NCBI GenBank assembly: GCA_024233935.1 | Contig: JACKOY010000008.1 | Location: forward strand, 62,001 to 126,000 | Direction of reading: 5' to 3' | Length of the DNA: 64,000 nucleotides | DNA from: Spirochaetales bacterium | GTDB taxonomy: Bacteria; Spirochaetota; Leptospiria; Leptospirales; Leptonemataceae | Shown here: positions 1 through 8,080 of the stretch, one piece after another | Layout of the letters: every line of letters begins with the position of its first letter | Position numbering within the stretch: the stretch's first letter is position 1 | Notes under the pieces: generated by a model | What the model saw: only the letters and a program-made list of their open reading frames with translations | What the model was told of the DNA's origin: nothing | Databases searched by the model: none | Program-made: the position numbers and the translations under genes

Positions 1-462
1 CAATTTCCGGCGCGCCGCGCGTTTTTCCCGCCACAAAACGGCGGTAAATCGAAGAATTCGCACACGCGCGGATGGAGTTCCAACCTTTCCGATTCCGGGG
101 TGTAGAGTGCGAGATCTGTCCCAAAGGACCAGAAGAACGAACAGTCGGCAGGCCGATACTCCATGGACCTGGGCGAGCATTTTCAACTCCACCCAGTCCT
201 CTATTGGGCACCGAAAGTTCAGAGGTTCCAGCCCGAGACCCTCGGCCTGATAGCCCGTTGTGAGGCGGTCTCGTCCCTTTACGCGAAGCCGGGCTCGGCC
301 CTGGTATCGACGCAAGAGCGAGGCCAGGTAGCGTGCCAGCGCACGTTTGCGAAACTGGGCAAGCCGGGATTCAAGAAACGAGAGCAATTCCCGGGGAATC
401 AGAACGGTACAAACCGGATTGTTCGGGCGAAAAGCCGCGCGGGAGACATTCGGAGGTGCCAT
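1..462 (-). CDS. DUF1564 family protein, partial (runs off left edge)
   Basis: The reverse strand is open from an ATG at 462 to the window edge, giving 154 codons with no stop. The protein shows an LIPRELL-type start, a Leu/Arg-rich helix ending in LLRRYQ, then YQAEGL, NFRCPIEDW and CRLFVLLVLWD. This order of motifs is that of DUF1564, a family of unknown function which I know from Leptospira, where it occurs in many paralogous copies. The DNA-binding-like basic character is seen, but no function is established. The frame stays open upstream to a TAA near 573, so a start at 525 is possible; I chose 462 because the family begins close to the VLIP motif. The C-terminus lies outside the window. 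The gene is divergent from nhaA. Confidence 0.72.
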   Translation of the reverse strand, partial: MAPPNVSRAAFRPNNPVCTVLIPRELLSFLESRLAQFRKRALARYLASLLRRYQGRARLRVKGRDRLTTGYQAEGLGLEPLNFRCPIEDWVELKMLAQVHGVSACRLFVLLVLWDRSRTLHPGIGKVGTPSARVRILRFTAVLWREKRAARRKL

Positions 463-620
463 AAAGCGGTACGGTCGCCGAAATCGGATTCGTTGCGCGT
501 TTTTTTGTCGAGCGCGCGGTCGCATGCTTCCAGCCGCCAAAAAGGCTGGACTCTGCCAGGGCAAAAACCAGAGTTACGCGCGCTCCGGCTGAACAGACGC
601 AGGGGAAGCAAGACCGACAG

Positions 621-1808
621 ATGACCACAGCCCTCAGAAAGACCGTCAACATACTCACTGAGTTTTCGATACCCCTCATTGGCGGGGTGATCGCGGCGCT
701 GATTCTGGCGAACGGAAACCTCCATATCTACGAGGCTATCGTGGATACTCCACTCCTGCCGGGCGTGCTTGTGTTCGGCCACGAGGTGAATCTGCACTTC
801 CTGGTGAACGATATCTTTATGGTCTTGTTCTTTGGCATAGCGGCCGTCGAGATAACGCAGGCCGTTTTGCCCGGCGGATCGCTGAACCCCATCTCCCGGG
901 CCGCAAACCCAATCATGGGAACCCTGGGCGGGGTCCTGGGACCGGTGGCATGCTTCTTTATACTCTGCCACCTCCTGAATGTAGAAGAGCGCGTGTACCG
1001 GGGCTGGGGGATTCCCACTGCGACGGACATCGCGCTGGCCTGGCTCGTGGCGCGTATCGTGTTTGGCAACCGGCATCCGGCGGTCTCTTTCTTACTCCTA
1101 CTGGCCGTAGCCGATGACGCAATCGGCCTTGGCATTATCGCGGTCTTTTATCCGGACCCGCACCATCCCGTTGAGGTCTATTACCTTGCATTAACTGCGC
1201 TCGGCATGTTGGTCGCATTTCTGCTTCGAAAGGGTGGAATCCGAAACATGTGGCTGTACGTGGTCTTCGGTGGCGGGCTTGCCTGGCTGGGATTGATCAT
1301 GGCCCATTTGCATCCGGCGCTTGCATTGGTCTTTATTGTGCCCTTCATGCCTTCCGGGCACGGCAGCCACGAGCAGCTGTTTGCGGACGAAGCCAGCGAC
1401 CACTCCACCATAACAAACTTCGAGCACACGTTTAAGATGTTCGTCGATATCGGCCTGTTTGGCTTTGGTTTTGCAAACGCCGGCGTCACGTTTGCCGGAA
1501 TTACGGAAGTGACCTGGATCATCTTCACCTCGCTCCTCGTGGGCAAAACAGTGGGCATAACACTCTTCAGTCTGGGAGCCCAGGCGATTGGGTTTCGGCT
1601 ACCGAACGGAATGAATCTGAAGACCCTCGTCCTTTCGGGCGTGGTGGCGGGCCTCGGTCTCACGGTCGCGCTCTTTGTGGCCGGCCAGGCTTTCACAGAG
1701 CCCGCCATTCAAGGTGCGGCAAAGATGGGGGCAGTGCTGTCGGGCGCTATCGGCGTCATCGCGATACTGCTCGGTCGCGTGCTTCGCGTGAAGCGCGTGA
1801 ACGAGTAG
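621..1808 (+). CDS. nhaA: Na+/H+ antiporter NhaA
   Basis: Inner-membrane antiporter that expels Na+ in exchange for protons and so helps pH and sodium homeostasis. The 395-residue protein has the usual length and about 11-12 hydrophobic segments. The hallmark paired aspartates of the ion-binding site are present at D165 and D166 in AVADDAIG, and the unwound-helix motif PTATDIALA carries D136 (equivalent to E. coli D133). A lysine in VGKTVG (about 308) matches the conserved TM10 lysine. The start is ATG at 621; a hairpin-forming CAGCC/GGCTG pair lies upstream at 531-548. It converges with bfr, only 6 nt apart, and has no obvious operon partner. Confidence 0.95.
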   Translation: MTTALRKTVNILTEFSIPLIGGVIAALILANGNLHIYEAIVDTPLLPGVLVFGHEVNLHFLVNDIFMVLFFGIAAVEITQAVLPGGSLNPISRAANPIMGTLGGVLGPVACFFILCHLLNVEERVYRGWGIPTATDIALAWLVARIVFGNRHPAVSFLLLLAVADDAIGLGIIAVFYPDPHHPVEVYYLALTALGMLVAFLLRKGGIRNMWLYVVFGGGLAWLGLIMAHLHPALALVFIVPFMPSGHGSHEQLFADEASDHSTITNFEHTFKMFVDIGLFGFGFANAGVTFAGITEVTWIIFTSLLVGKTVGITLFSLGAQAIGFRLPNGMNLKTLVLSGVVAGLGLTVALFVAGQAFTEPAIQGAAKMGAVLSGAIGVIAILLGRVLRVKRVNE

Positions 1809-1814
1809 GCCCTG

Positions 1815-2282
1815 TCAGGACATAAAAGATTGAGCGTAGTTTTGCTCTCCGACCCGGTTCATCAGGTCGAGTTGTGTTTCGAGCCAATCGACGTGTTCCT
1901 CTTCTGATGAAAGGATCGATGCGAATAGATCCCGGCTGGCATAATCACTCACTTTCTCGGAATGGGCGACGGCTTCGCGGAGGTCCGTAAGGGCTTCCCG
2001 TTCGAGTTCCAGATCTCCACTGAGAGCCTCGCGCACATTTTCACCAATCCGCAGCCGGCCCAACTCTTGAAGATTTGGCAGGCCCTCCAGAAACAGTATG
2101 CGCTGGATCACCATATCCGCGTGCTTCATTTCATCGATGGACTCTTCGTATTCTTTGCCTGCCAGTTTCTGGAGGCCCCAGTTCTGGAACATACGCGAAT
2201 GGAGGAAGTACTGGTTGATTGCCGTTAACTCATTCTTGAGCACCTGGTTCAGGAACTCGACGACACGCGCATCACCTTTCAT
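1815..2282 (-). CDS. bfr: Bacterioferritin
   Basis: Iron-storage ferritin-like protein that assembles into a 24-mer shell, oxidises Fe(II) at a di-iron centre and stores the mineral. At 155 residues it has standard length. The ferroxidase ligands E18, E51 and H54 are visible (NELTAINQYF and DEMKHAD), with further ligands in the E94 and EEHVDW regions, and M52, the haem-binding residue shared between two subunits, is present. It therefore looks like a true haem-binding Bfr. It lies 41 nt downstream of bfd on the same strand and is very likely cotranscribed with it from the promoter near 2512-2540. Confidence 0.95.
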   Translation of the reverse strand: MKGDARVVEFLNQVLKNELTAINQYFLHSRMFQNWGLQKLAGKEYEESIDEMKHADMVIQRILFLEGLPNLQELGRLRIGENVREALSGDLELEREALTDLREAVAHSEKVSDYASRDLFASILSSEEEHVDWLETQLDLMNRVGEQNYAQSFMS

Positions 2283-2323
2283 GGGGAGGTTGTTGCAGGC
2301 AGGTTGCCGCAGTCAAGGAGTCA

Positions 2324-2503
2324 TCAAGCGACTTGAGCGGAAGATGTTTCGCCTTCAAGCAGACCGGCAACGTACTCAAGGCAGGTTTCGCAGGATTGGC
2401 CGAGGCCGGTGGCCTCCATGACCTGCCGCAGACTCTCTGCCCCCGCCTCGCGGGCCCGGGCCAGATCTCGTTCGGTCACAGCATGACAGACACAAACATA
2501 CAT
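2324..2503 (-). CDS. bfd: Bacterioferritin-associated [2Fe-2S] ferredoxin
   Basis: A 59-residue protein beginning MYVCVCHAVTERDL. It has the Bfd pattern of four cysteines, CxC at residues 4 and 6 and CxxC at 38 and 41 (SCETCLEY), which hold a [2Fe-2S] cluster. Bfd delivers electrons to the haem of bacterioferritin so that stored iron can be released. The stop TGA at 2324-2326 is followed after 41 nt by bfr. The start ATG at 2503 follows a promoter with a Fur-box-like element, fitting expression under iron starvation. No strong Shine-Dalgarno sequence is seen, only a GGTTCGGG stretch just before the ATG. Confidence 0.9.
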   Translation of the reverse strand: MYVCVCHAVTERDLARAREAGAESLRQVMEATGLGQSCETCLEYVAGLLEGETSSAQVA

Positions 2504-2511
2504 CCCGAACC

Positions 2512-2540
2512 AGTAAAATGATACTGATTCTCAAAGTCAA
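2512..2540 (-). promoter_or_regulatory. bfd-bfr promoter with -35 and -10 boxes
   Basis: Read on the minus strand, TTGACT (2540-2535) and TTTACT (2517-2512) are separated by exactly 17 nt, a sigma-70-like arrangement just upstream of the bfd start at 2503. The -35 box overlaps the last codons of the upstream gene. The spacer contains the Fur-box-like site. Confidence 0.6.
2519..2533. promoter_or_regulatory. Fur-box-like operator upstream of bfd
   Basis: The plus-strand 15-mer TGATACTGATTCTCA matches the 7-1-7 Fur consensus TGATAATnATTATCA at 12 of 14 defined positions and sits between the -35 and -10 boxes of the bfd promoter, an ideal place for iron-dependent repression. Which Fur-family paralogue binds is not shown by the sequence. 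Confidence 0.6.
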
Positions 2541-3154
2541 GTACTCGGCGCAGGCCCTTCGGGATCCTCGAGCAAAAAACCATCGAGCATCCCGTTGAGG
2601 TCTTCTTCAGCCTGCTTCTCTTTATAGGAGATCTCCAACCGCACCAGGTCCGCCACGTGGAGAGTCAGGTAATCGTCCTGGGTGAATTTCTTCAGGCAAC
2701 CCGTAAGATAGCGAATTTCCTCGCCCTGCAATTGCCCATCGAGATAGAGGTTGCACAGGCTCTGCAGGCCGACCGCCCGAGCGGGGCCCGGCCCGGTCTC
2801 AATCAAGTCCTTCAACGGGCCCATCACGATGCGTTTGTAGGTCGGCAGGATGCTTGAGAACAACTCGACGGCTCCGTAAGGCATCTCCTCATCAAATTCA
2901 CTCACGCAGCGAATCAGGAGTTGCATGGACCGCAGGGTCCCGGTCTGGGCGACCGCATGCACGACTGCGGAACAGTAGCTGCTGCTGCGGGCCCAACTTT
3001 CTGCGCTCCGGCACTCGGCAAGCATGCCGGTCAGGACTTCCAGGGCCTGCTCGTCGCCAGCGGCCGCGCTGCCGGAGAGCTCGCGCATTGCCTGGACAAG
3101 ATGATACCCCTGGGAGAGGGCCTTAATCTCGCGAATTCGCTCCTGAACGGTCAT
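2537..3154 (-). CDS. Hypothetical helical (HEAT-like) protein
   Basis: Unrecognised protein of 205 residues, soluble, without signal peptide or membrane segment. It is rich in leucine and predicted to be almost entirely helical, with successive amphipathic helix pairs reminiscent of HEAT/ARM repeats (ALEVLTGMLAECRS, SMQLLIRCVSEF, AVGLQSLCNLYLDG). I chose the ATG at 3154 (MTVQERIREIKAL) rather than the one at 3175 because GGGGTAG precedes it at a good distance. It lies 53 nt downstream of gltX on the same strand and may be cotranscribed with it. Its 3' end overlaps the -35 box of the bfd promoter. Scaffold-type function is a guess. Confidence 0.75.
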   Translation of the reverse strand: MTVQERIREIKALSQGYHLVQAMRELSGSAAAGDEQALEVLTGMLAECRSAESWARSSSYCSAVVHAVAQTGTLRSMQLLIRCVSEFDEEMPYGAVELFSSILPTYKRIVMGPLKDLIETGPGPARAVGLQSLCNLYLDGQLQGEEIRYLTGCLKKFTQDDYLTLHVADLVRLEISYKEKQAEEDLNGMLDGFLLEDPEGPAPST

Positions 3155-3207
3155 AAATCTACCCCGGCCTGACACATTCCGAAGAGATCACAAGAAAAAA
3201 AGTCCGC

Positions 3208-4743
3208 TCAGAGAGCCCGACGCATGCGTTCTTCGACCGCCGCGTAGCCCAGAATCGAAAACAGCGTTGGCAGTTCCAGACCCTGAGTCGAACCGGTGCT
3301 CGCAACCCGGATAGGCATGAACAAGGCCCGGCCCTTGACCGAGGCCCGGCGGCCCGCTTCCTTCATGGCTTCGGCAAACTCATCCGGTGTCTCCGGCTTG
3401 CGGTCTGCAACCAGCGATACAAACTCCACGACCACGCCACGGGCAGATTCATCTTCGAGCACTGCACGAGCCTCATCCGATTCGGGCTGCACGGAGACTT
3501 TAAAGACTTCGCGCAGGTACGCCACGAAGTCCTGGAGCGTATCGACATAGATCCGAACCGAGCCAATGGCCTGCCTGACCCGATCGGGCTCCTTTTCAAT
3601 GAGTTCCCGAATGTCCGCCGCGTCGGACAGGAAAGGCCGGACTCGCTCAATCAGGTCATCCAGCGGCAGGTCGCGGATGTGACGGTTGTTGAGCCAATTC
3701 AGTTTCGACTTCTTATTGATGCGGCGCTGAAGTTCGGCCGGGTCCAGACTTGCCGGGTCGAAGTCTTCGGCGCCTTCACGGTCGGTCAGGAAGAAGTCAA
3801 ACATGGCCGGACTTTTCGAACATTGCGCCAGGTCGAACTTTTTGGCCAGCTCATCCGTGGACATGTACTCGACTGCGTCTCTGGGGTACCATCCCAGAAG
3901 GGACATGTAGTTCACGAAAGCCTCCGAAAGGTAACCCAGGTCCCGGAAGAAAAGTATTGAGGTGGCGCCCCGCCTTTTGGAGAGCTTCTTCTTATCAGTG
4001 CCGACAATTTCGGAAATATGGGCGTAGACCGGCCTTTCCAGGCCCAGGGCATCCTGAATCAACACCTGGCGCGGTGTGTTGGAAAGATGACCAACCCCAC
4101 GAATCACGTGGGTTATCTGCATCTCTTGATCGTCGCAAACTACTGCAAAATTATAGGAAGGGAATCCGTTCGACTTCACGATAATGAAGTCCCCAATCAG
4201 CCGGGCGTCGAACTTAACCCGTCCCTGCACTACATCTTCAACAACGACCTCGCCGGACTCGACTCGAAATCGAATCGTGAAGGCTTCGCCGTCGGCTTTC
4301 CTGCGACTGATTTCCTCGTCTGAAAGGCCGCGGCATTTTCCGTCGTAGACGTAGGGTAAGCCCATCTTCTTTGCCTGTTCTTGTTTGAGCTTGAGCTCCT
4401 CGTCCGAACAAAAGCACGGATACGCCTGGCCGGCTTTTACAAGTTGATCGGTATAACCCGCAAACACATCGAGGCGTTCCGACTGGCGATAGGGCGCAAA
4501 GGGTCCTCCCTCCGAGGGTCCCTCGTCAGCGCGGATGCCAAGCCAGGCCAGGCTCTCAAGGATCATCTGTTCCGACTGCGGATCGGAACGCTCCTGGTCG
4601 GTGTCTTCCACCCGAATGATAAATTTGCCGCCACGGGCGCGGGCGAAAAGATAGTTAAAGAGCGCTGTACGCGCACCTCCGACATGGAGGTAGCCTGTCG
4701 GTGACGGCGCAAAACGGGTTCGAATTTCTTGCGATTGTTTCAT
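3208..4743 (-). CDS. gltX: Glutamyl-tRNA synthetase
   Basis: Class I aminoacyl-tRNA synthetase that charges tRNA with glutamate in the cytoplasm. The 511-residue protein has the usual length. The HIGH-type signature is visible as PSPTGYLHVGGARTALFNYL near the N-terminus, and the KMSKS-type loop as KKLSKRRGA around residue 255. The C-terminal part is the helical anticodon-binding domain. Whether it is discriminating or also charges tRNA-Gln cannot be told from the sequence. Start ATG at 4743 gives MKQSQEIRTRFAPSPTG, as expected. A helical hypothetical gene follows on the same strand. Confidence 0.96.
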   Translation of the reverse strand: MKQSQEIRTRFAPSPTGYLHVGGARTALFNYLFARARGGKFIIRVEDTDQERSDPQSEQMILESLAWLGIRADEGPSEGGPFAPYRQSERLDVFAGYTDQLVKAGQAYPCFCSDEELKLKQEQAKKMGLPYVYDGKCRGLSDEEISRRKADGEAFTIRFRVESGEVVVEDVVQGRVKFDARLIGDFIIVKSNGFPSYNFAVVCDDQEMQITHVIRGVGHLSNTPRQVLIQDALGLERPVYAHISEIVGTDKKKLSKRRGATSILFFRDLGYLSEAFVNYMSLLGWYPRDAVEYMSTDELAKKFDLAQCSKSPAMFDFFLTDREGAEDFDPASLDPAELQRRINKKSKLNWLNNRHIRDLPLDDLIERVRPFLSDAADIRELIEKEPDRVRQAIGSVRIYVDTLQDFVAYLREVFKVSVQPESDEARAVLEDESARGVVVEFVSLVADRKPETPDEFAEAMKEAGRRASVKGRALFMPIRVASTGSTQGLELPTLFSILGYAAVEERMRRAL

Positions 4744-4861
4744 GGTAGCGAAGCTCTCGGAGCCTTAAACCGAGTTTTCAAGACGGTCGGACCCCGCAAA
4801 GCGACATTTCCCGAAGTAGTCGTCACAGCTGAAGTTCCCGCCCGAAATGCCGGCCGCGGGA

Positions 4862-5269
4862 TCAGTAGACCTGCTTCAGGTAATCGCGCAGTCCCAGCCG
4901 AAAGACCTGATAGACCAGCATCCAACGGTCCGGCGCCTGCTGGTGCAGCCGAACAACACTCCCATTTGAGAAGACAAGTTCTCTCAATTCTCGCACGCCG
5001 TTGGGGCTAATACGGGAATTGAGAGAAGGTTCACGCAGCAAAGAATCCTCGCAATGTTCGCGCACAATCGGCAGACCAAGATTCATGGCCTCTTCCGGGC
5101 TGGTGGCAGTTACCAGAACGTAAACCTGAAAGGTATTACTCGAAATCAAACCTTCCCGAAAATAGGCCTCCGGCAGGCCATTTTGATCGGCGGCACCATC
5201 GGATTGTCCCGTACTCGCGCAGGCAATCACGCTGAAAAGCAAAGCCAGAGTGAGGAGACGTGCTTGCAT
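4862..5269 (-). CDS. Putative lipoprotein
   Basis: Short secreted protein of unknown function. Starting at ATG 5269 (MQARLLTLALLFSVIAC) it has a typical signal peptide and a lipobox ending in SVIAC, so it should be lipidated on that cysteine. The mature part of about 118 residues has alternating beta/alpha character (FQVYVLVTATSPEEAMNLGLPIVREHC) and ends in a conserved-looking aromatic/basic tail. The longer start at 5302 would overlap the upstream gene; the chosen start lies 4 nt after that gene's stop, which indicates translational coupling. Both genes may act together; the first also contains a segment ending VYRVQ that resembles VYQVF here. Confidence 0.75.
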   Translation of the reverse strand: MQARLLTLALLFSVIACASTGQSDGAADQNGLPEAYFREGLISSNTFQVYVLVTATSPEEAMNLGLPIVREHCEDSLLREPSLNSRISPNGVRELRELVFSNGSVVRLHQQAPDRWMLVYQVFRLGLRDYLKQVY

Positions 5270-5273
5270 GGAC

Positions 5274-5840
5274 CTAAAAGAAAGGAGAGTCGACGCTGTC
5301 ATCGGGGGAGCTTCGCCCTGCTCCAGGAGTTTCCGGTTGAAAGCTCATCGGAACGGCGCGGAATTCCGCCGGCAGATCCTCGCCCTGTACGCGATACACC
5401 AGCAGGCAGGATTCCCGGGATCGGTTGTCTTTTAGCACTACGAAACCCCGGTCGAGTATCTCGCGAAAATCGATCCAGCCCCGGATCATATCTCTTTCAC
5501 TGAACTCCAGCGGAAAGTCCCTTTCGAAATCGCTCAGTCCACCGGCGGCGCCGGTGTTGCCCGGAACTCCGAAACGTGTATGCAGCATGACCCGCAGCGC
5601 GCGTTCTCTGGCGCGAACCAGAGCGTCATCAAGACACCGGCGACTTGCGTTTTCCAGACCCGGCACCGAGATATCGACGACGGCCGTTCCGATGGTCTGG
5701 AGCATGCGATCGCTCAAGAAACCCTCGTCGGAAAAATTGTAGGTTACGTGCTCATTGACCAGAAAATGCGACGCCGAACAGGCCGTGTACACGGAGCAAG
5801 CCAGCCCGCAACCGATCAGGGCCAGACGCCGGAGCAGCAT
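5274..5840 (-). CDS. Putative lipoprotein
   Basis: Secreted protein of about 188 residues without a family I recognise. From the ATG at 5840 the N-terminus is MLLRRLALIGCGLACSVYTAC, a signal peptide with possible lipobox cysteines; the one at VYTAC fits best. The mature part contains ISVPGLENASRRCLDDALVRARERALRVML, reminiscent of LPP20/LptE-like small outer-membrane lipoproteins in which an alpha/beta domain follows the lipid anchor. An in-frame ATG at 5861 would put charged residues in front of the signal peptide and is less likely. The downstream lipoprotein starts 4 nt after its stop, so the two form an operon. Confidence 0.72.
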   Translation of the reverse strand: MLLRRLALIGCGLACSVYTACSASHFLVNEHVTYNFSDEGFLSDRMLQTIGTAVVDISVPGLENASRRCLDDALVRARERALRVMLHTRFGVPGNTGAAGGLSDFERDFPLEFSERDMIRGWIDFREILDRGFVVLKDNRSRESCLLVYRVQGEDLPAEFRAVPMSFQPETPGAGRSSPDDSVDSPFF

Positions 5841-5892
5841 TCGATCAGCCTCACAAAACACATATACCGGGCAACAAGAAATGCATGGCCAC

Positions 5893-6507
5893 TCAACCGC
5901 CGGGCCGCCTCACGGCTGATTGAGGCGGATGATAGCAGAAGGCGGCCAGAGAGGGCATTGGTCTTTCGCCGCGGCATACCAGCGCCAGTTCGTCCCAGGT
6001 CGCCTGAGGCACCAGCGTCCGAAACGGCTGGGGAACTTCCAACACCGACGGGAGTACGGACAATACCAGACGATCCCATTCCGGAGCATGCCGGGCCAGA
6101 TCGTCCGGATACACGACGGTACGCTCGGTGCCCTCGTCGGCCGCATAGAACGGCTCCGAGACGTTCAGATATCCATAGTCGCTTGTAAGCTCTTCGCCGG
6201 GTTCAATGTCACGGATCGCAACTTCGAACTGGTACGGCGTCAGAAAACAGCTGGGCCGAAAACTATGGTTCACATAGCGCGCCAGATCCCAACAGAGCAC
6301 GTAATCTCCCCGGGCGTCGCGGTAACAGTAGCGATCGATAATTTCGGGATTGTACTCCTGCATCCAGGCCACTTCCTGGGGCGGGAACACCCGATCAAGT
6401 GGATCCAGTATCCAGGTAATGGTTCCGCGGGGTATGAACTTCGTTGCGAAAACTCCGAGACCGATCTCCTCGCTCGAGAGTCGCAGGCAGGTCGACGGGT
6501 GCATCAT
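5893..6507 (-). CDS. SET-domain protein (putative protein lysine methyltransferase)
   Basis: Cytoplasmic 204-residue protein containing a SET domain, the fold of protein lysine methyltransferases that use S-adenosylmethionine. Visible motifs in order are GLGVFATKFIPRGT (N-terminal SET strand), CWDLARYVNHSFRPSC (the NHS core that binds SAM) and AIRDIEPGEELTSDYGYL (the C-terminal GEELTxDY motif with the catalytic tyrosine). No pre- or post-SET cysteine clusters are seen, as is normal in stand-alone bacterial members. Substrate unknown. A tail of about 70 residues after the SET core carries no motif I recognise. It seems monocistronic, between the RNA methyltransferase gene and a lipoprotein pair. 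Confidence 0.85.
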   Translation of the reverse strand: MMHPSTCLRLSSEEIGLGVFATKFIPRGTITWILDPLDRVFPPQEVAWMQEYNPEIIDRYCYRDARGDYVLCWDLARYVNHSFRPSCFLTPYQFEVAIRDIEPGEELTSDYGYLNVSEPFYAADEGTERTVVYPDDLARHAPEWDRLVLSVLPSVLEVPQPFRTLVPQATWDELALVCRGERPMPSLAAFCYHPPQSAVRRPGG

Positions 6508-6594
6508 CGCTTTTCTACGGCCGCACGTGGACTGTTCAGCGTGGCCACCATTTTCGCGATTCTGTCAGAAGCCAAATCATGCGCAAGACGCTTT

Positions 6595-7785
6595 TCAATG
6601 CGCTGGCCCGGCCTGCTTTCGGTCCAGCCGGACCAGCACCTCGAGGTGTGGCGTGCGTGGAAAAAAATCAAAGATGCGGATAGCGCGCACGCTCAATGCC
6701 CCCCTCCCGCGCAGGCTTATCAGATCCCGGGCCAGCGTTTGGGGATTACAGGAAGAGTACAGCAGGGCGCTCGCCCTGGACTCCAGAAGATCACGCGTAA
6801 GCCGCTGCCCAAGACCGGCCCGGGGTGGATTGGCGAGCACCAACGACTGCGCGTCCGAAAAGCCAGTTGGAAGCCCCTGCCGGTATAGGTCACGCCGTCG
6901 GAACTGGCCCGAGAAACCCCGTATGGAGAAACAATGTCGTCCGGCCGCCAGAGCCGCCGGGTCGGAATCGTATCCCTCGTAGGAAAGCCCGTCTTTCATG
7001 AGAAAGCCGCCCACAACGCCGGTGCCTGCAAAGAGCTCGACCAGCGGACCTTCGTGGGCCGGCGGCTCCAGCTCGCGCCAGGCCCGAAGCCACTCCCCTA
7101 CCAGAAAGCGATTCGATTGCATAAACGAACGCGCCGGGAAGCTCCAGGAAAACGCCGGATCATCGAGCAGGCGACTCTCAACCAGGGCGTTCGTCCTGAG
7201 GGATTCCGGCCCATAGACGGTTCCCCCCGCCACGCGAAACGCGTAGCGCCCGGGGCCTGGAGGTTGAAAGGCCCGCATGGCCTCGCTTAGTTCCGGCGCC
7301 AGATTGCGACATCCCTCCGGGGGCCAATCGACGATGGCATTGCTGTGAAGGGCGAAGAATCCCCTGGAGTTGCCGTCGCACTGCAACTGCGCCTGGCTGC
7401 GATAGCCCGTAGGTTGTGCTGTGTGCCAGCGTATATCGTGGCCGGCTTCTTCGAAGGCCGACTGCATGCCCGGAAGTTCGAACAGCAATCGTTGCTTGAT
7501 GTTGAGTTCTTCCCTGTACGAGACCTGACGAAAGGAGCAACCGCCGCACGCGGGAAAAGCCGCACAGTCCGACTCCACCCGATCCGGAGCCGGTTCCAGG
7601 ACCTGACTGACACATGCAAAAGAGTGGTTGGATCGGACCCGGGTCAGCGTGACTTCGACGGTTTCGCCCGGAAGCGCGCCGTGCACGAAAACCGGGCCGC
7701 CGTTTTCGTCATGAGCGAGCGTAAAACCGTTTTGAACCCAGCGCTTCGGAACCAGCCTGAGCCGGGTGCCAGTCCCGTCCTTCAA
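6595..7785 (-). CDS. RlmD/RumA-like 23S rRNA (uracil-C5) methyltransferase
   Basis: SAM-dependent RNA methyltransferase of the TrmA/RlmD group, 396 residues. The N-terminal part resembles a TRAM/OB-fold. The [4Fe-4S] cluster ligands are spaced as in RlmD: C74-x5-C80-x2-C83 and C159. The Rossmann SAM-binding motif is LVELFAGTGVVGG, followed by LANPPRAGL, and the catalytic cysteine is in LLYSSCNPQTLARD near the C-terminus. Which uridine is modified cannot be decided here. The ATG overlaps the stop of xseB by 4 nt, so the two are translationally coupled and part of one minus-strand operon. Confidence 0.9.
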   Translation of the reverse strand: MKDGTGTRLRLVPKRWVQNGFTLAHDENGGPVFVHGALPGETVEVTLTRVRSNHSFACVSQVLEPAPDRVESDCAAFPACGGCSFRQVSYREELNIKQRLLFELPGMQSAFEEAGHDIRWHTAQPTGYRSQAQLQCDGNSRGFFALHSNAIVDWPPEGCRNLAPELSEAMRAFQPPGPGRYAFRVAGGTVYGPESLRTNALVESRLLDDPAFSWSFPARSFMQSNRFLVGEWLRAWRELEPPAHEGPLVELFAGTGVVGGFLMKDGLSYEGYDSDPAALAAGRHCFSIRGFSGQFRRRDLYRQGLPTGFSDAQSLVLANPPRAGLGQRLTRDLLESRASALLYSSCNPQTLARDLISLRGRGALSVRAIRIFDFFPRTPHLEVLVRLDRKQAGPAH

Positions 7786-8072
7786 TCGCCCTGAAAAAGC
7801 CGATTTTGATCTGCGCTTTCGTGCTCGGCGGTTTCGTCGAAATCAATCGCCTCGCGATCAATGCTCCCGTCCTGTTGCCGGGCCAGGTATTCCAGCTTTC
7901 GCTCGGCGCGTTCCAGCATCTGCTGGCAGAGATTCTTCAGCTCCATGCCTTTTTCATAAGCCTTGATCGATTCATCGAGACTGAGGGACCCGCTTTCCAG
8001 CTGGCGCGTTATCTCCTCCAGCTGCTCCATCGCCTCCTCGAACCCGGCTTCCTTCTTCCGTCGCGTGGTCAT
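7782..8072 (-). CDS. xseB: Exodeoxyribonuclease VII small subunit
   Basis: Small helical subunit of exonuclease VII, which degrades single-stranded DNA together with XseA. The conserved core FEEAMEQLEEITRQLESGSLSLDESIKAYEKG and the following helix with CQQMLERAERK are typical. At 96 residues it has a slightly long acidic tail. The gene for the large subunit XseA is not in this window. It overlaps the downstream RNA methyltransferase gene by 4 nt and lies 8 nt after the preceding small gene. Confidence 0.93.
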   Translation of the reverse strand: MTTRRKKEAGFEEAMEQLEEITRQLESGSLSLDESIKAYEKGMELKNLCQQMLERAERKLEYLARQQDGSIDREAIDFDETAEHESADQNRLFQGD

Positions 8073-8080
8073 ACCGAAAC

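Noticed and set aside
29..620. Plus-strand frames 72-263 and 163-624
   Set aside because: They overlap the DUF1564-type gene in antisense and their translations have no domain.
399..1076. Long minus-strand frame opposite nhaA
   Set aside because: It is in the antisense frame of nhaA and its sequence has no domain; the real minus-strand gene ends at 462 in another frame.
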